Source: Aquincola tertiaricarbonis (lineage in GTDB: Bacteria > Pseudomonadota > Gammaproteobacteria > Burkholderiales > Burkholderiaceae_C). Taken from it: a stretch of 54,404 bases of DNA. The position numbers and the translations under genes were made by a program. The notes below the pieces were generated by a model. That model saw nothing but the letters and a program-made list of their open reading frames with translations. It made no database searches and was not told where the DNA came from. Shown here piece by piece: positions 16,444 to 24,310 of this stretch (its first letter is position 1; the number at the start of each line of letters is the position of its first letter). The stretch is taken from assembly GCF_000969605.1 (NCBI RefSeq), contig NZ_JZUE01000032.1:1-54404 (forward strand), in the 5' to 3' direction.

Positions 16444-17826
16444 TCAGCTGCCGGCGACCTTCATCTTCTCGATCAGGATGGAGCCGGTCGTCTTGCCGCC
16501 CATGGTGTATGCATCGGCGCCCACGGCCACGATGCTCTTGAGCATCTGCGGCAGGTGGCCGGCGATGGTCACCTCTTCCACCGGGTGCACGATCTGGCCG
16601 TTCTCCACCCAGAAGCCGGCGGCACCGCGCGAGTAGTCGCCGGTCACGTAGTTCACGCCCTGGCCCATCAGCTCGATGACGAACAGGCCGCGGTGCAGCT
16701 TGCGCAGCATGGCGTCCAGGTCGTCGCCCGGCTGCGTGAGCCGGCTGGTGAGCACCAGGTTCTGCGAGCCGCCGGCATGGCCGGTGGTCTTCATGCCCAG
16801 CTTGCGGGCCGAGTAGCTGGACAGGAAGTAGCCCTGCGTCACGCCCGCGTCCACCACCTTGCGCGCGCGGGTGCGCACGCCTTCGTCGTCGAAAGGCGCG
16901 CTGGCCTTGCCGCGCTGGATGAACGGGTCTTCCTGCACGTCGAGGTGGTCGGCCAGCACCTGTTGGCCCAGGCTGTCGACCAGGAAGGTGGCCTTGCGGT
17001 ACAGCGCACCGCCGCTGGTGGCCTGCACGTAGGCGCCCAGCAGGCCGGCAGCCAACGGCGACTCGAACAGCACCGGCACCTCGCAGGTGGGGATCTTGCG
17101 CGAGTTCAGCCGCGACAGCGCCCGCTCGGCGGCATAACGGCCCACCGCCTCGGGCGCGGCCAGGTCGTCGGCCGAGCGCATCGAGGTGTACCAGGCGTCG
17201 CGCTGCATGCCGTCGCCGCGGCCGGCGATCGGCGCCACCGACAGCGAATGGCGCGAGCTGGCATAGCCGCCGCGAAAGCCGCGCGAATTGCCGGCATAGA
17301 AGTGCGACTGCTGCGCCGACACGCCGGCACCTTCGGAATTGGTGATGCGGCGGCGGTCGGTGGACAGCGCGGCGGCCTCGCAGCGGCGGGCCAGTTCGGT
17401 GGCGGCCTCGGCATCCAGGTCCCAGGGATGGAACAGGTCGAGGTCGCGCGCGGCTTCTTCTTCCGTGGCCAGGTCGTCGGCATCGGGCAGGCCGGCCACC
17501 GGGTCCTCGGCGGTGAAGCGGGCGATGTCATAGGCCGCGCGCACCGTCTGCTCGATGGCCGCGCGGGAGAAGTCGGAGGTGCTGGCATTGCCGCGCCGGC
17601 GGCCCAGGTACACGGCCACGCCGAGGGACTTGTCGCGGTTGCGCTCGACGTTCTCCAGCTCGCCCTTGCGCACCGAGACCGACAGGCCGGTGCCTTCCGA
17701 AGCCTCGGCGCCGGCGTCGCTGGCACCCAGCTTCCGGGCCATCGCCAAGGCGTCCTCCACGCTCTGCTGGAACTGTTCTCGCGTGTAGGCAAAGCCCTTG
17801 GCGGTGGTCGAACGGGTGTCGGACAT
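16444..17826 (-). CDS. pmbA: Metalloprotease-related protein PmbA/TldE
   Basis: A 460-residue protein of the PmbA (TldE) family, the partner of TldD. The heterodimer degrades unfolded peptides and processes microcin B17 in E. coli; the zinc site lies in TldD, and PmbA lacks the HExxxH motif, as here. Typical segments are GNSRGFRGGYASSRHS, FLSSYSARKLGM, GDYSRGAAGFWVENGQI and the C-terminal IAGHLPQML near the end. A tldD gene is not in the window. It is divergent from darP with 58 bases between the starts, the usual arrangement in betaproteobacteria. Confidence 0.95.
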   Translation of the reverse strand: MSDTRSTTAKGFAYTREQFQQSVEDALAMARKLGASDAGAEASEGTGLSVSVRKGELENVERNRDKSLGVAVYLGRRRGNASTSDFSRAAIEQTVRAAYDIARFTAEDPVAGLPDADDLATEEEAARDLDLFHPWDLDAEAATELARRCEAAALSTDRRRITNSEGAGVSAQQSHFYAGNSRGFRGGYASSRHSLSVAPIAGRGDGMQRDAWYTSMRSADDLAAPEAVGRYAAERALSRLNSRKIPTCEVPVLFESPLAAGLLGAYVQATSGGALYRKATFLVDSLGQQVLADHLDVQEDPFIQRGKASAPFDDEGVRTRARKVVDAGVTQGYFLSSYSARKLGMKTTGHAGGSQNLVLTSRLTQPGDDLDAMLRKLHRGLFVIELMGQGVNYVTGDYSRGAAGFWVENGQIVHPVEEVTIAGHLPQMLKSIVAVGADAYTMGGKTTGSILIEKMKVAGS

Positions 17827-17856
17827 GTGGAATGGGGGGATGGGGATGGCGCAAAT

Positions 17857-17876
17857 TATGATAGCGATCGCTTATC
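17857..17876. promoter_or_regulatory. Palindrome with -10-like element between pmbA and darP
   Basis: AGCGATCGCT (17863-17872) is a perfect ten-base palindrome inside an imperfect larger one (GATAGCGATCGCTTATC). TATGAT directly to its left resembles a -10 box facing darP, and its complement could serve pmbA. No good -35 is seen on either strand, so this is a candidate divergent control site only. Confidence 0.35.
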
Positions 17877-17884
17877 GCAGCCCT

Positions 17885-18406
17885 ATGCAGCCCCATACCC
17901 CCGACTCCTTCGACGAACGCCCCAGCAAGACCGAGCTGAAGAAGCAGGCGCACGAGCTCCAGCGCCTGGGCCAGGCCTTGTCCGAGCTGCCCGACGAACG
18001 GCTTGCCGCGCTGGCCATGTCCGACACGCTGCTGGAAGCCCTGCGCGAGACTCGCCGCATCCGTTCCCACGAAGGCAAGCGCCGCCACCTGCAGTACGTG
18101 GGCAAGCTGATGCGCCAGACCGACGTGGAGCCGCTGCGCGAGGCCGTGGCGGCGGCCCAGCTGGGCAGCGCGCAGAACACGCTGGAGCTGCACCGGCTGG
18201 AGCAGTGGCGCATCGAGCTGGTGAAGGACGACGAGGCCCTCACCCGCTGGATGACCGACTACCCGGACACCGACCTGCAGCATCTGCGCAGCCTGATCCG
18301 CGCCGCGCGCAAGGACGGCGCGCTGCCGCCGGAGCAGCGCCACGGCAAGGCCTGGCGCGACCTGTTCCAGTTCATCAAGAGCCAGTGGATGCAAGGCAGC
18401 GAGTGA
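17885..18406 (+). CDS. darP: Ribosome biogenesis factor DarP (YjgA family)
   Basis: A 173-residue, mostly helical, charged protein of the YjgA/DUF615 family, known in E. coli as DarP, a late 50S subunit assembly factor. Family features are RPSKTELKKQAHELQRLGQAL, RSHEGKRRHLQYVGKLMR and KAWRDLFQFIKSQ. The start is the ATG giving MQPHTPDSFD; the open frame extends 29 codons further, but that part overlaps the divergent pmbA start. The pmbA-darP pairing is common in betaproteobacteria. Confidence 0.94.
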   Translation: MQPHTPDSFDERPSKTELKKQAHELQRLGQALSELPDERLAALAMSDTLLEALRETRRIRSHEGKRRHLQYVGKLMRQTDVEPLREAVAAAQLGSAQNTLELHRLEQWRIELVKDDEALTRWMTDYPDTDLQHLRSLIRAARKDGALPPEQRHGKAWRDLFQFIKSQWMQGSE

Positions 18407-18410
18407 CGCC

Positions 18411-19010
18411 ATGACCGCCTTCGACAGCGTGAGGATCGGCCTCGTCTCGGTCAGCGACCGGGCCTCGGCCGGCGTGTACGAGGACAAGGGCATCCCCGCC
18501 CTGCGCGACTGGCTGGGCCGCGCGCTGCGCAACCCGGCGCACTACGAGACCCGCCTGGTGCCGGACGAACAGCCGCTGGTGGAAGCCGCGCTGCGCGAGC
18601 TGGTGGACGATGCCGGCTGCCACCTGGTGCTCACCACTGGCGGCACCGGCCCCGCGCCGCGCGACATCACGCCCGAGGCCACGCTGGCCGTCGCGCACCG
18701 GGTGATGCCAGGCTTCGGCGAGCAGATGCGCCAGATCAGCCTGCGCTTCGTGCCCACCGCCATCCTGTCTAGACAAGTGGGGGTGATCCGGGGCGGCGCG
18801 CTCATCATCAACCTGCCCGGCCAGCCCAAGTCCATCGCCGAGACGCTGGAAGGCTTGCCCCAGGCGCAGCCGCCGGTGCATGGCATCTTCGCCGCGGTGC
18901 CCTACTGCATCGACCTGATCGGCGGGCCCTACCTGGAGACCGATCCGGCGGTGTGCCAGGCCTTCCGGCCCAAGAGCGCCCTGCGCAGCAGTTCCGGGTC
19001 GCGGCCGTGA
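18411..19010 (+). CDS. mogA: Molybdopterin adenylyltransferase (MogA family)
   Basis: A 199-residue enzyme that adenylylates molybdopterin before molybdenum insertion. It carries the MoCF-fold signatures LVSVSDRASAGVYEDKG at the N-terminus, LTTGGTGPAPRDITPEAT around residue 75 and NLPGQPKSIAETLEG around residue 140. It begins four bases after darP and its stop overlaps the GTG start of the LysM-FecR gene (GTGA), suggesting one transcript. At 18766-18775 it contains the palindrome TGTCTAGACA, made of codons (TCT, AGA) that are rare in this GC-rich DNA. Confidence 0.94.
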   Translation: MTAFDSVRIGLVSVSDRASAGVYEDKGIPALRDWLGRALRNPAHYETRLVPDEQPLVEAALRELVDDAGCHLVLTTGGTGPAPRDITPEATLAVAHRVMPGFGEQMRQISLRFVPTAILSRQVGVIRGGALIINLPGQPKSIAETLEGLPQAQPPVHGIFAAVPYCIDLIGGPYLETDPAVCQAFRPKSALRSSSGSRP

Positions 19011-20677
19011 GGCCACGCCTGCTGCCCATGCTGATGCTGGGCACGGCGATGCTCCCCGTGCCGGCGGCATGGGCCGCGCCCGAGCCGGTGCTGCCGCTGA
19101 CGGTGCGGCCGGGCGACACGCTGTGGGGCCTGTCGAACGAGGTGCTCACCGGCCCGGCCGCCTGGCGCGAAGTGGCCCGCCGCAACCGCCTGCCGGATGC
19201 CAACCGCATCCGCCCCGGCCAGGTGCTGCAGGTACCGCAGCGCCTGCTGCGGGTGCGGCCGGTGGAGGCGCGGTTGGTGCTGGTGCAGGGCGAGGTGGAG
19301 CTGGCCGGGCGCCCCGCGGTGGCCGGCGAACCGGTGTCCGCCGGGCAATTGCTGCGCACCGGCGCGGGCGCTTCCGCGGTGGTGGAACTGCACGATGGCT
19401 CGCGCCTGCGCGTGCAGCCGGCCACCGAGGCCGCACTCGCGGAGAGCGCACGCCTGGGCGCGCGCATGGCGCCGCAAGGCAGTGGCGGCGCCAGCGAGGA
19501 AGGCTGGTTCGCCGGCAGCATGCGGCTGGTGCGCGGCTCGCTGGAGGTGGTGGCCGCACGGCTGCTGCGCGCCAAGCCGCTGGAAGTGCAGTCGCCCACC
19601 GCCGTGATCGGCGTGCGCGGCACCGAGTACCGCGTGCACCACGGCACCGACCAGGGCACCCGCACCGAGGTGCTGGAAGGCCTGGTCCGGGCCGAAGCCG
19701 CCGGCGCGCCGCAAGCCGGCGTGGACGTGGCCGCGCGCTTCGGCGCCGCCATCGCCGCGGCGGACAGCCCGCCCGCGGTGGTGCCGCTGCCCGCCGCGCC
19801 CGACCTGTCGGGCCTGCCACCGCTGTTCGAGCGGGTGATCGTGCGCATCGAGCTGCCCGGCGAGCCATCGGCGCTGCGGGTGCAGGTGGCACTGGACGAA
19901 GCCTTCGAGCGCATCGTCAGCGATGAACGGGTGGCCGCCGGGGCGCCGGTGCGCATCAGCGGACTGGACGATGGCGAGTGGTTCCTGCGCCTGCGCCGCA
20001 TCGAGTCGCGCGGCATCGAAGGCCTGGACGCCACCCACCGCTTCACCCTGGCGGCCCGGCCCGAGCCACCCGCGCCTGCCGCACCGCGCGCCAGCGCCCA
20101 GGTGGGCGTGGGCGGTGTGGAATTCCGCTGGGCCGAGAACGTCGAGGCGCTTCACTACCACCTGCAGGTGGCGCGCGACGCCGCCTTCACCGAACTGGTG
20201 GTGGACGAGCCGCAGGTACGCGGCGCCAGCACCCGCCTGACGCTGGACCAGCCGGGCAGCTACTTCTGGCGCATGGCCAGCGTGCGCGCGCCACAAGGCA
20301 ACCAGCGGACGCGCGGCCCCTGGACCGATGCCCAGCCGCTGACGGTGCGCGCCGCGCCGCCGGCGCCCACCAGCGGCAGCTCGGCCGACGGCACGCAGCT
20401 GGCGCTGCGCTGGAGCGGCCGGCCCGAAGACCGCCAGCAGGTGGAGCTGTCGTCCGATCCGCAGTTCGGCGCAGGCACCACCGTGCGCGCCGAACTCACC
20501 GAGCCGATGTGGACCCTCCCGCGGCCCGAGCAGCCGGGCACCTACTACTTCCGCTACCGCAGCGTGGAGCCCGACGGCTTCGTCACGCCCTACAGCAGCA
20601 CGCTGAAGATCGAAGTGGCACGCGACTGGCGCGGCCTGTGGCTGCTGGGCGCGCCGCTGCTGCTGCTGTTGCTGTAG
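19007..20677 (+). CDS. LysM and FecR domain envelope protein
   Basis: A 556-residue exported protein. A signal peptide ends near residue 24 (PAAWA/AP). A LysM peptidoglycan-binding domain follows (about 31-79, LTVRPGDTLWGLS), then a FecR-type domain (about 95-235, with GAGASAVVELHDGSRLRV and SPTAVIGVRGTEYRV). Two or more beta-sandwich, fibronectin-III-like segments (about 270-535) follow, with FRWAENVEALHYHLQVARD and LRWSGRPEDRQQVELSSD. A short hydrophobic helix (GLWLLGAPLLLLLL) ends the protein. The GTG start overlaps the mogA stop. FecR domains usually sense TonB receptors or act with adenylate cyclases, neither of which is nearby, so the role is open. Confidence 0.88.
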   Translation: MRPRLLPMLMLGTAMLPVPAAWAAPEPVLPLTVRPGDTLWGLSNEVLTGPAAWREVARRNRLPDANRIRPGQVLQVPQRLLRVRPVEARLVLVQGEVELAGRPAVAGEPVSAGQLLRTGAGASAVVELHDGSRLRVQPATEAALAESARLGARMAPQGSGGASEEGWFAGSMRLVRGSLEVVAARLLRAKPLEVQSPTAVIGVRGTEYRVHHGTDQGTRTEVLEGLVRAEAAGAPQAGVDVAARFGAAIAAADSPPAVVPLPAAPDLSGLPPLFERVIVRIELPGEPSALRVQVALDEAFERIVSDERVAAGAPVRISGLDDGEWFLRLRRIESRGIEGLDATHRFTLAARPEPPAPAAPRASAQVGVGGVEFRWAENVEALHYHLQVARDAAFTELVVDEPQVRGASTRLTLDQPGSYFWRMASVRAPQGNQRTRGPWTDAQPLTVRAAPPAPTSGSSADGTQLALRWSGRPEDRQQVELSSDPQFGAGTTVRAELTEPMWTLPRPEQPGTYYFRYRSVEPDGFVTPYSSTLKIEVARDWRGLWLLGAPLLLLLL

Positions 20678-20689
20678 GCCCCGGCGCCG

Positions 20690-21469
20690 CTACTTCACCA
20701 GCCGGTTCAGGCTCGCGGCGTCGAAGGCTTCGGTGGTCTGCGCGTCCTGGGGCACGCAGTCCGCATGCGGCAGCTCATGCGAGCGGGAGGACAGCTTCTC
20801 GATGGCCTGCCACAGCAGCGTGATCTGGTGCTCGTGGCCGGCGGCGTTGTCGATCAGGCCCTTCATCGCCTGCGCCACCGGGTCGTCGCCCTGCGTCACG
20901 CCGTAGGCGCTGAAGCCCATGCGGGCGGACACCGCCTCGCGCTGCGCATCGGCCTTGCCTTCGATGATGCGCGCCGGATTGCCCACCGCGGTGGCTCCGG
21001 CCGGCAGCGGCTTGGTGAGCACCGCGCCGGAACCGATGCGTGCGCCTTCGCCCACGGTGAAGCCGCCCAGCACGCAGGCATTGGCGCCCACGATCACGCC
21101 GCGCTCCAGCGTCGGGTGGCGCTTGGCCCCGCGCACCAGCGACGTGCCACCCAGCGTCACGCCCTGGTAGATGGTGCAGTCGTCATGCACCTCGGCCATC
21201 TCGCCGATGACGACGCCCATGCCGTGGTCGATGAACACCCGCCGGCCGATGGTGGCGCCGGGGTGGATCTCGATGCCGGTGAGAAAGCGCGCCACATGCG
21301 AGATGAAGCGGCCCAGCCAGTACCAGCGGGCGCGCCAGGCCGCATGGGCCCAGCGGTGCAGCACGAGTGCATGCAGGCCGGGATAACACGTGAGCACCTC
21401 CCACGTCGAACGCGCGGCGGGGTCGCGTTCGCGGATGCAGGCGATGTCTTCACGCAGTCGGCTGAACAT
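20690..21469 (-). CDS. cysE: Serine O-acetyltransferase
   Basis: A 259-residue enzyme that makes O-acetylserine from serine and acetyl-CoA, the first step to cysteine. The N-terminal helical part ([19 protein letters not shown]) and the left-handed beta-helix hexapeptide repeats with [20 protein letters not shown] and [20 protein letters not shown] are diagnostic. The ATG giving MFSRLR fits family length; the frame is open 22 codons further upstream without homology. It lies 46 bases after trmJ on the same strand, a pairing seen in many betaproteobacteria. Confidence 0.96.
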   Translation of the reverse strand: MFSRLREDIACIRERDPAARSTWEVLTCYPGLHALVLHRWAHAAWRARWYWLGRFISHVARFLTGIEIHPGATIGRRVFIDHGMGVVIGEMAEVHDDCTIYQGVTLGGTSLVRGAKRHPTLERGVIVGANACVLGGFTVGEGARIGSGAVLTKPLPAGATAVGNPARIIEGKADAQREAVSARMGFSAYGVTQGDDPVAQAMKGLIDNAAGHEHQITLLWQAIEKLSSRSHELPHADCVPQDAQTTEAFDAASLNRLVK

Positions 21470-21515
21470 GGCGATTCTTGTCAAACGGCGGGCCAGTGTA
21501 TGCGCGGGGTTTGCT

Positions 21516-22268
21516 TCAGGCGGCGGGAGGGACAAGCCGGCCCACCGCCTTGGCGATGCCGCGCAGGATGTGCACTTCCTCGGCCGTGAGCTGAGCCCGG
21601 TTGGCCAGCTGGTTCAGCCGCGGCATCAGCTTCTTGGGCGCGGCCGGGTCCAGGTAGCCAATGGCCACCAGCACCTCGCGCCAGTGCGCCAGCGTGCCCT
21701 GCACCGCCGCGGCGTCGGCCAGCACCGGCTCCGCCGTGCGCGGCTGCACGCCAAATCCGCCCAGCGCCTGCCGCCATTCATAGGCGATCACCTGTACCGC
21801 CTGTGCCAAGTTCAGCGAGCCATAGGCCGGGTCGGTGGGGATGCTCAGGCAGGTGTGGCAGCGGTAGACGATTTCGTTGGGCAGGCCGTAGCGCTCGCTG
21901 CCGAAGACGAAGCCCAGCCGCGCGCCCTGCGCGGCCATCGCCTCGAAGTGCGGGCGTGGCGCGGCGGTGGGCGGGCCGAAGTCGCGCGGCGTCATCGCGG
22001 TGGCGCACAGGTGGTCGATGCCGTCCAGCGCCTCGTCGATGCCGCCGACGATGCGCGCGCGCACCAGGATGTCGGCCGCGCCGCTGGCCATGGCCACCGT
22101 GTCCTCCTGGCTCAGCACGTCGGCAAAGCGCGGCTGCACCAGCACCAGGTCGGAAAAGCCCATCACCTTCATGGCCCGCGCGGCCGCGCCCACGTTGCCC
22201 GGGTGGCTGGTGTTGACGAGGATGAAGCGGGCACCTTCGGCGGTGGGCAAGGGCATGGCGTCAGGCAT
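21516..22268 (-). CDS. trmJ: tRNA (Cm32/Um32) 2'-O-methyltransferase TrmJ
   Basis: A 250-residue SPOUT-fold methyltransferase that methylates the ribose at position 32 of the tRNA anticodon loop. The motifs are [18 protein letters not shown] at the N-terminus, [11 protein letters not shown] (motif 2) and [19 protein letters not shown] (motif 3, SAM-binding knot). The C-terminal helical domain ([16 protein letters not shown]) is also present. Expressed towards cysE. It is divergent from suhB, with 126 bases between the start codons. Confidence 0.94.
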   Translation of the reverse strand: MPDAMPLPTAEGARFILVNTSHPGNVGAAARAMKVMGFSDLVLVQPRFADVLSQEDTVAMASGAADILVRARIVGGIDEALDGIDHLCATAMTPRDFGPPTAAPRPHFEAMAAQGARLGFVFGSERYGLPNEIVYRCHTCLSIPTDPAYGSLNLAQAVQVIAYEWRQALGGFGVQPRTAEPVLADAAAVQGTLAHWREVLVAIGYLDPAAPKKLMPRLNQLANRAQLTAEEVHILRGIAKAVGRLVPPAA

Positions 22269-22394
22269 GGGTGGTGGAGGCGGCTAAAATGGCGGGTTCT
22301 CGCAGCGCCGCATTGTCCGCGCTGCCCGCTCTTTGCCTTCGCTGCTGCTCCCTCCTCCCCACACGGCCACCGGCCGTCTTCCATCAGGTCGCCC

Positions 22395-23357
22395 ATGTCG
22401 CAATCGCTCCATCCCATGCTCAACATCGCCATCAAGGCGGCACGCGCGGCGGGCGCGATCATCAACCGGGCCTCGCTGGACCTGGAGCAGCTGAAGATCA
22501 ACAGCAAGGGCCCGAACGACTTCGTCACCGAGGTGGACCAGGCGGCCGAGCAGGTCATCATCGACACCCTGCTCCAGGCCTACCCCAACCACGCCATCCT
22601 GGCCGAGGAATCCGGCCGCAGCCGGGGCGCGAAGGACAGCGAGTTCGTCTGGATCATCGATCCGCTGGACGGCACCACCAACTTCATCCACGGCTTCCCG
22701 GTGTATTGCGTGTCCATCGCGCTGGCACACCGCGGCCAGGTCCAGCAGGCCGTGGTCTACGACCCCAGCCGCAACGACCTGTTCTATGCCTCGAAGGGCC
22801 GTGGCGCCTTCATGAACGACAAGCGCCTGCGCGTCTCGCGGCGCACGCGGCTGTCGGATGCGCTGGTGGGCACGGGCTTCCCGTTCCGCCGCGGCGACAA
22901 CTTCAAGCGCTACATCAAGATGTTCGAGGAGGTGATGCAGGCCTGCGCCGGCGTGCGCCGCCCGGGGGCGGCCGCGCTGGACCTGTGCTACGTGGCCGCC
23001 GGCTACTACGACGGCTTCTTCGAGACCGGCCTGAATCCCTGGGACATCGCCGCGGGCTCGCTGATGATCACCGAGGCGGGCGGCCTGATCGGCAACTTCA
23101 CCGGTGAATCCGACTACCTCTACCAGCGCGAAGTGGTGGCGGGCAATGCCAAGGTGTATGCGCAGCTGGTGAGCATCCTGGCGCCCTATACCCGGGTGAT
23201 CAAGGCCGACGAGGCCTCCGCCGAAGCCGGTGCCGACGACGGCGAGGCCACGCCCGAGCAGGCCCTGGCTGCCAGCCTGGGCGCCGAAGCGCCCACCGCC
23301 GACGCCAAGCCCAAGCGCGGGCCGGTGCGCATCAAGAAGCAGCCGGCGCAGGATTGA
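22395..23357 (+). CDS. suhB: Inositol-1-monophosphatase family protein SuhB
   Basis: A 320-residue Mg-dependent phosphatase; SuhB also acts in rRNA antitermination in E. coli. The metal-binding motifs are [14 protein letters not shown] and [10 protein letters not shown], all intact. It is about 50 residues longer than E. coli SuhB, with a C-terminal tail that is first acidic ([14 protein letters not shown]) and then basic ([12 protein letters not shown]). The ATG gives [17 protein letters not shown] -10-like box at 22285-22290 lies upstream but lacks a clear -35. Its 3' end overlaps the convergent PEP-CTERM gene by 26 bases. Confidence 0.95.
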   Translation: MSQSLHPMLNIAIKAARAAGAIINRASLDLEQLKINSKGPNDFVTEVDQAAEQVIIDTLLQAYPNHAILAEESGRSRGAKDSEFVWIIDPLDGTTNFIHGFPVYCVSIALAHRGQVQQAVVYDPSRNDLFYASKGRGAFMNDKRLRVSRRTRLSDALVGTGFPFRRGDNFKRYIKMFEEVMQACAGVRRPGAAALDLCYVAAGYYDGFFETGLNPWDIAAGSLMITEAGGLIGNFTGESDYLYQREVVAGNAKVYAQLVSILAPYTRVIKADEASAEAGADDGEATPEQALAASLGAEAPTADAKPKRGPVRIKKQPAQD

Positions 23358-24036
23358 GCGCGGGCGCCCGTTCGCCGCGGGAGCGGCGACGCGCGCCCAG
23401 GGCCAGCACGCCGGCACCGCCCGCCAGCAGCAGCCAGGCGGTGGCGGGTTCCGGCACCGCGGTCACCACGTCGATGCCCTGCACCGTGCCCACCAGCAGC
23501 GGCATGCCGTCGGCGCGGAAGAAGCCCAGCAACGCTGACTCGAAGGCCTGCGCCTGCGGCGCCACGGCCAGCGACTTGGAGCGGATGCCGTCGGTGCCGC
23601 CGCCCAGTTCCACGGTGAAGCGGAAATCCGGCAGGTAGACGTCGTCCGGCGCCAGGCGAAGGCCGGCGCCGAACAGGTTCAGATACCAGTTGTCGCCCAG
23701 CGGATGGTCGACCACCGACACCAGGCTGTTGCTGCCTGTGGTCGCCAGGTCGTGGCGCGACGCGGCCACGGTGGCGCCCGTGGGCGTGTGGGCGACGAAG
23801 TCGAAGCCGGTGACCAGGGCGTCCACGCCACCGTACAGGCCGCGGCCGGGCTCGCCGCTGTGGTCGCGGGCCAGCGCGTCGAAGGCGAAGGTCATGCTGT
23901 AGCGGGAGCCGGCCACCACCGCGCGGGAGTCGCTGAGGACCACGTCGCCGGACACACGGAAGGCCATCGGCATCGCGACAGCGGATGCGGTGCACGCCCA
24001 GGCCAGGGCGGCGCCGTTGAACAGCTTAGAGAGCAA
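23332..24036 (-). CDS. PEP-CTERM sorting domain protein
   Basis: An exported protein of 234 residues. The N-terminus ([21 protein letters not shown]) reads as a signal peptide. Near the C-terminus [20 protein letters not shown] followed by GARRRSRG is a PEP-CTERM sorting signal, recognised by an exosortase that is not in the window. The body is a beta-rich domain with no known function. The start is taken as TTG because GGAGGA stands five bases upstream; an in-frame ATG at 24078 has no such signal. The frame continues about 11 residues beyond the usual Arg-rich end, into the 3' end of suhB. Confidence 0.82.
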   Translation of the reverse strand: MLSKLFNGAALAWACTASAVAMPMAFRVSGDVVLSDSRAVVAGSRYSMTFAFDALARDHSGEPGRGLYGGVDALVTGFDFVAHTPTGATVAASRHDLATTGSNSLVSVVDHPLGDNWYLNLFGAGLRLAPDDVYLPDFRFTVELGGGTDGIRSKSLAVAPQAQAFESALLGFFRADGMPLLVGTVQGIDVVTAVPEPATAWLLLAGGAGVLALGARRRSRGERAPALNPAPAAS

Positions 24037-24310
24037 GTGCTTCCTCCGGTAACGGATGGTGAACGCTATCGCGCCCATGCGTTCCGGGGGGATGGACGAC
24101 CGCCGCGCCTTCGCCGTCCGTTAACTACTTCGCGGATTGCAGGCTACAGGGCCGGCGGCGGCGTCGCGTGGCAGCGCCATGGAGGGGCAAGCCCGAGCAT
24201 GCGATGATCGCCGCCCCTTCCGGGCCGGGCGCGGCGTGGCCACGGCGCCTTGTGCTCCACCAAGCCGGTTGCCTGCGGCCCTGGTTGCTGATCACCGCAG
24301 GCGAATCCAC

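Noticed and set aside
24037-24078. ATG at 24078 as start of the PEP-CTERM gene
   Set aside because: There is no Shine-Dalgarno there, while GGAGGA stands correctly before the TTG at 24036. It is not excluded.
24079-24310. Gap between the PEP-CTERM gene and mutS
   Set aside because: No convincing small gene, promoter or hairpin was seen; the open frame across it is an upstream extension of mutS without homology.
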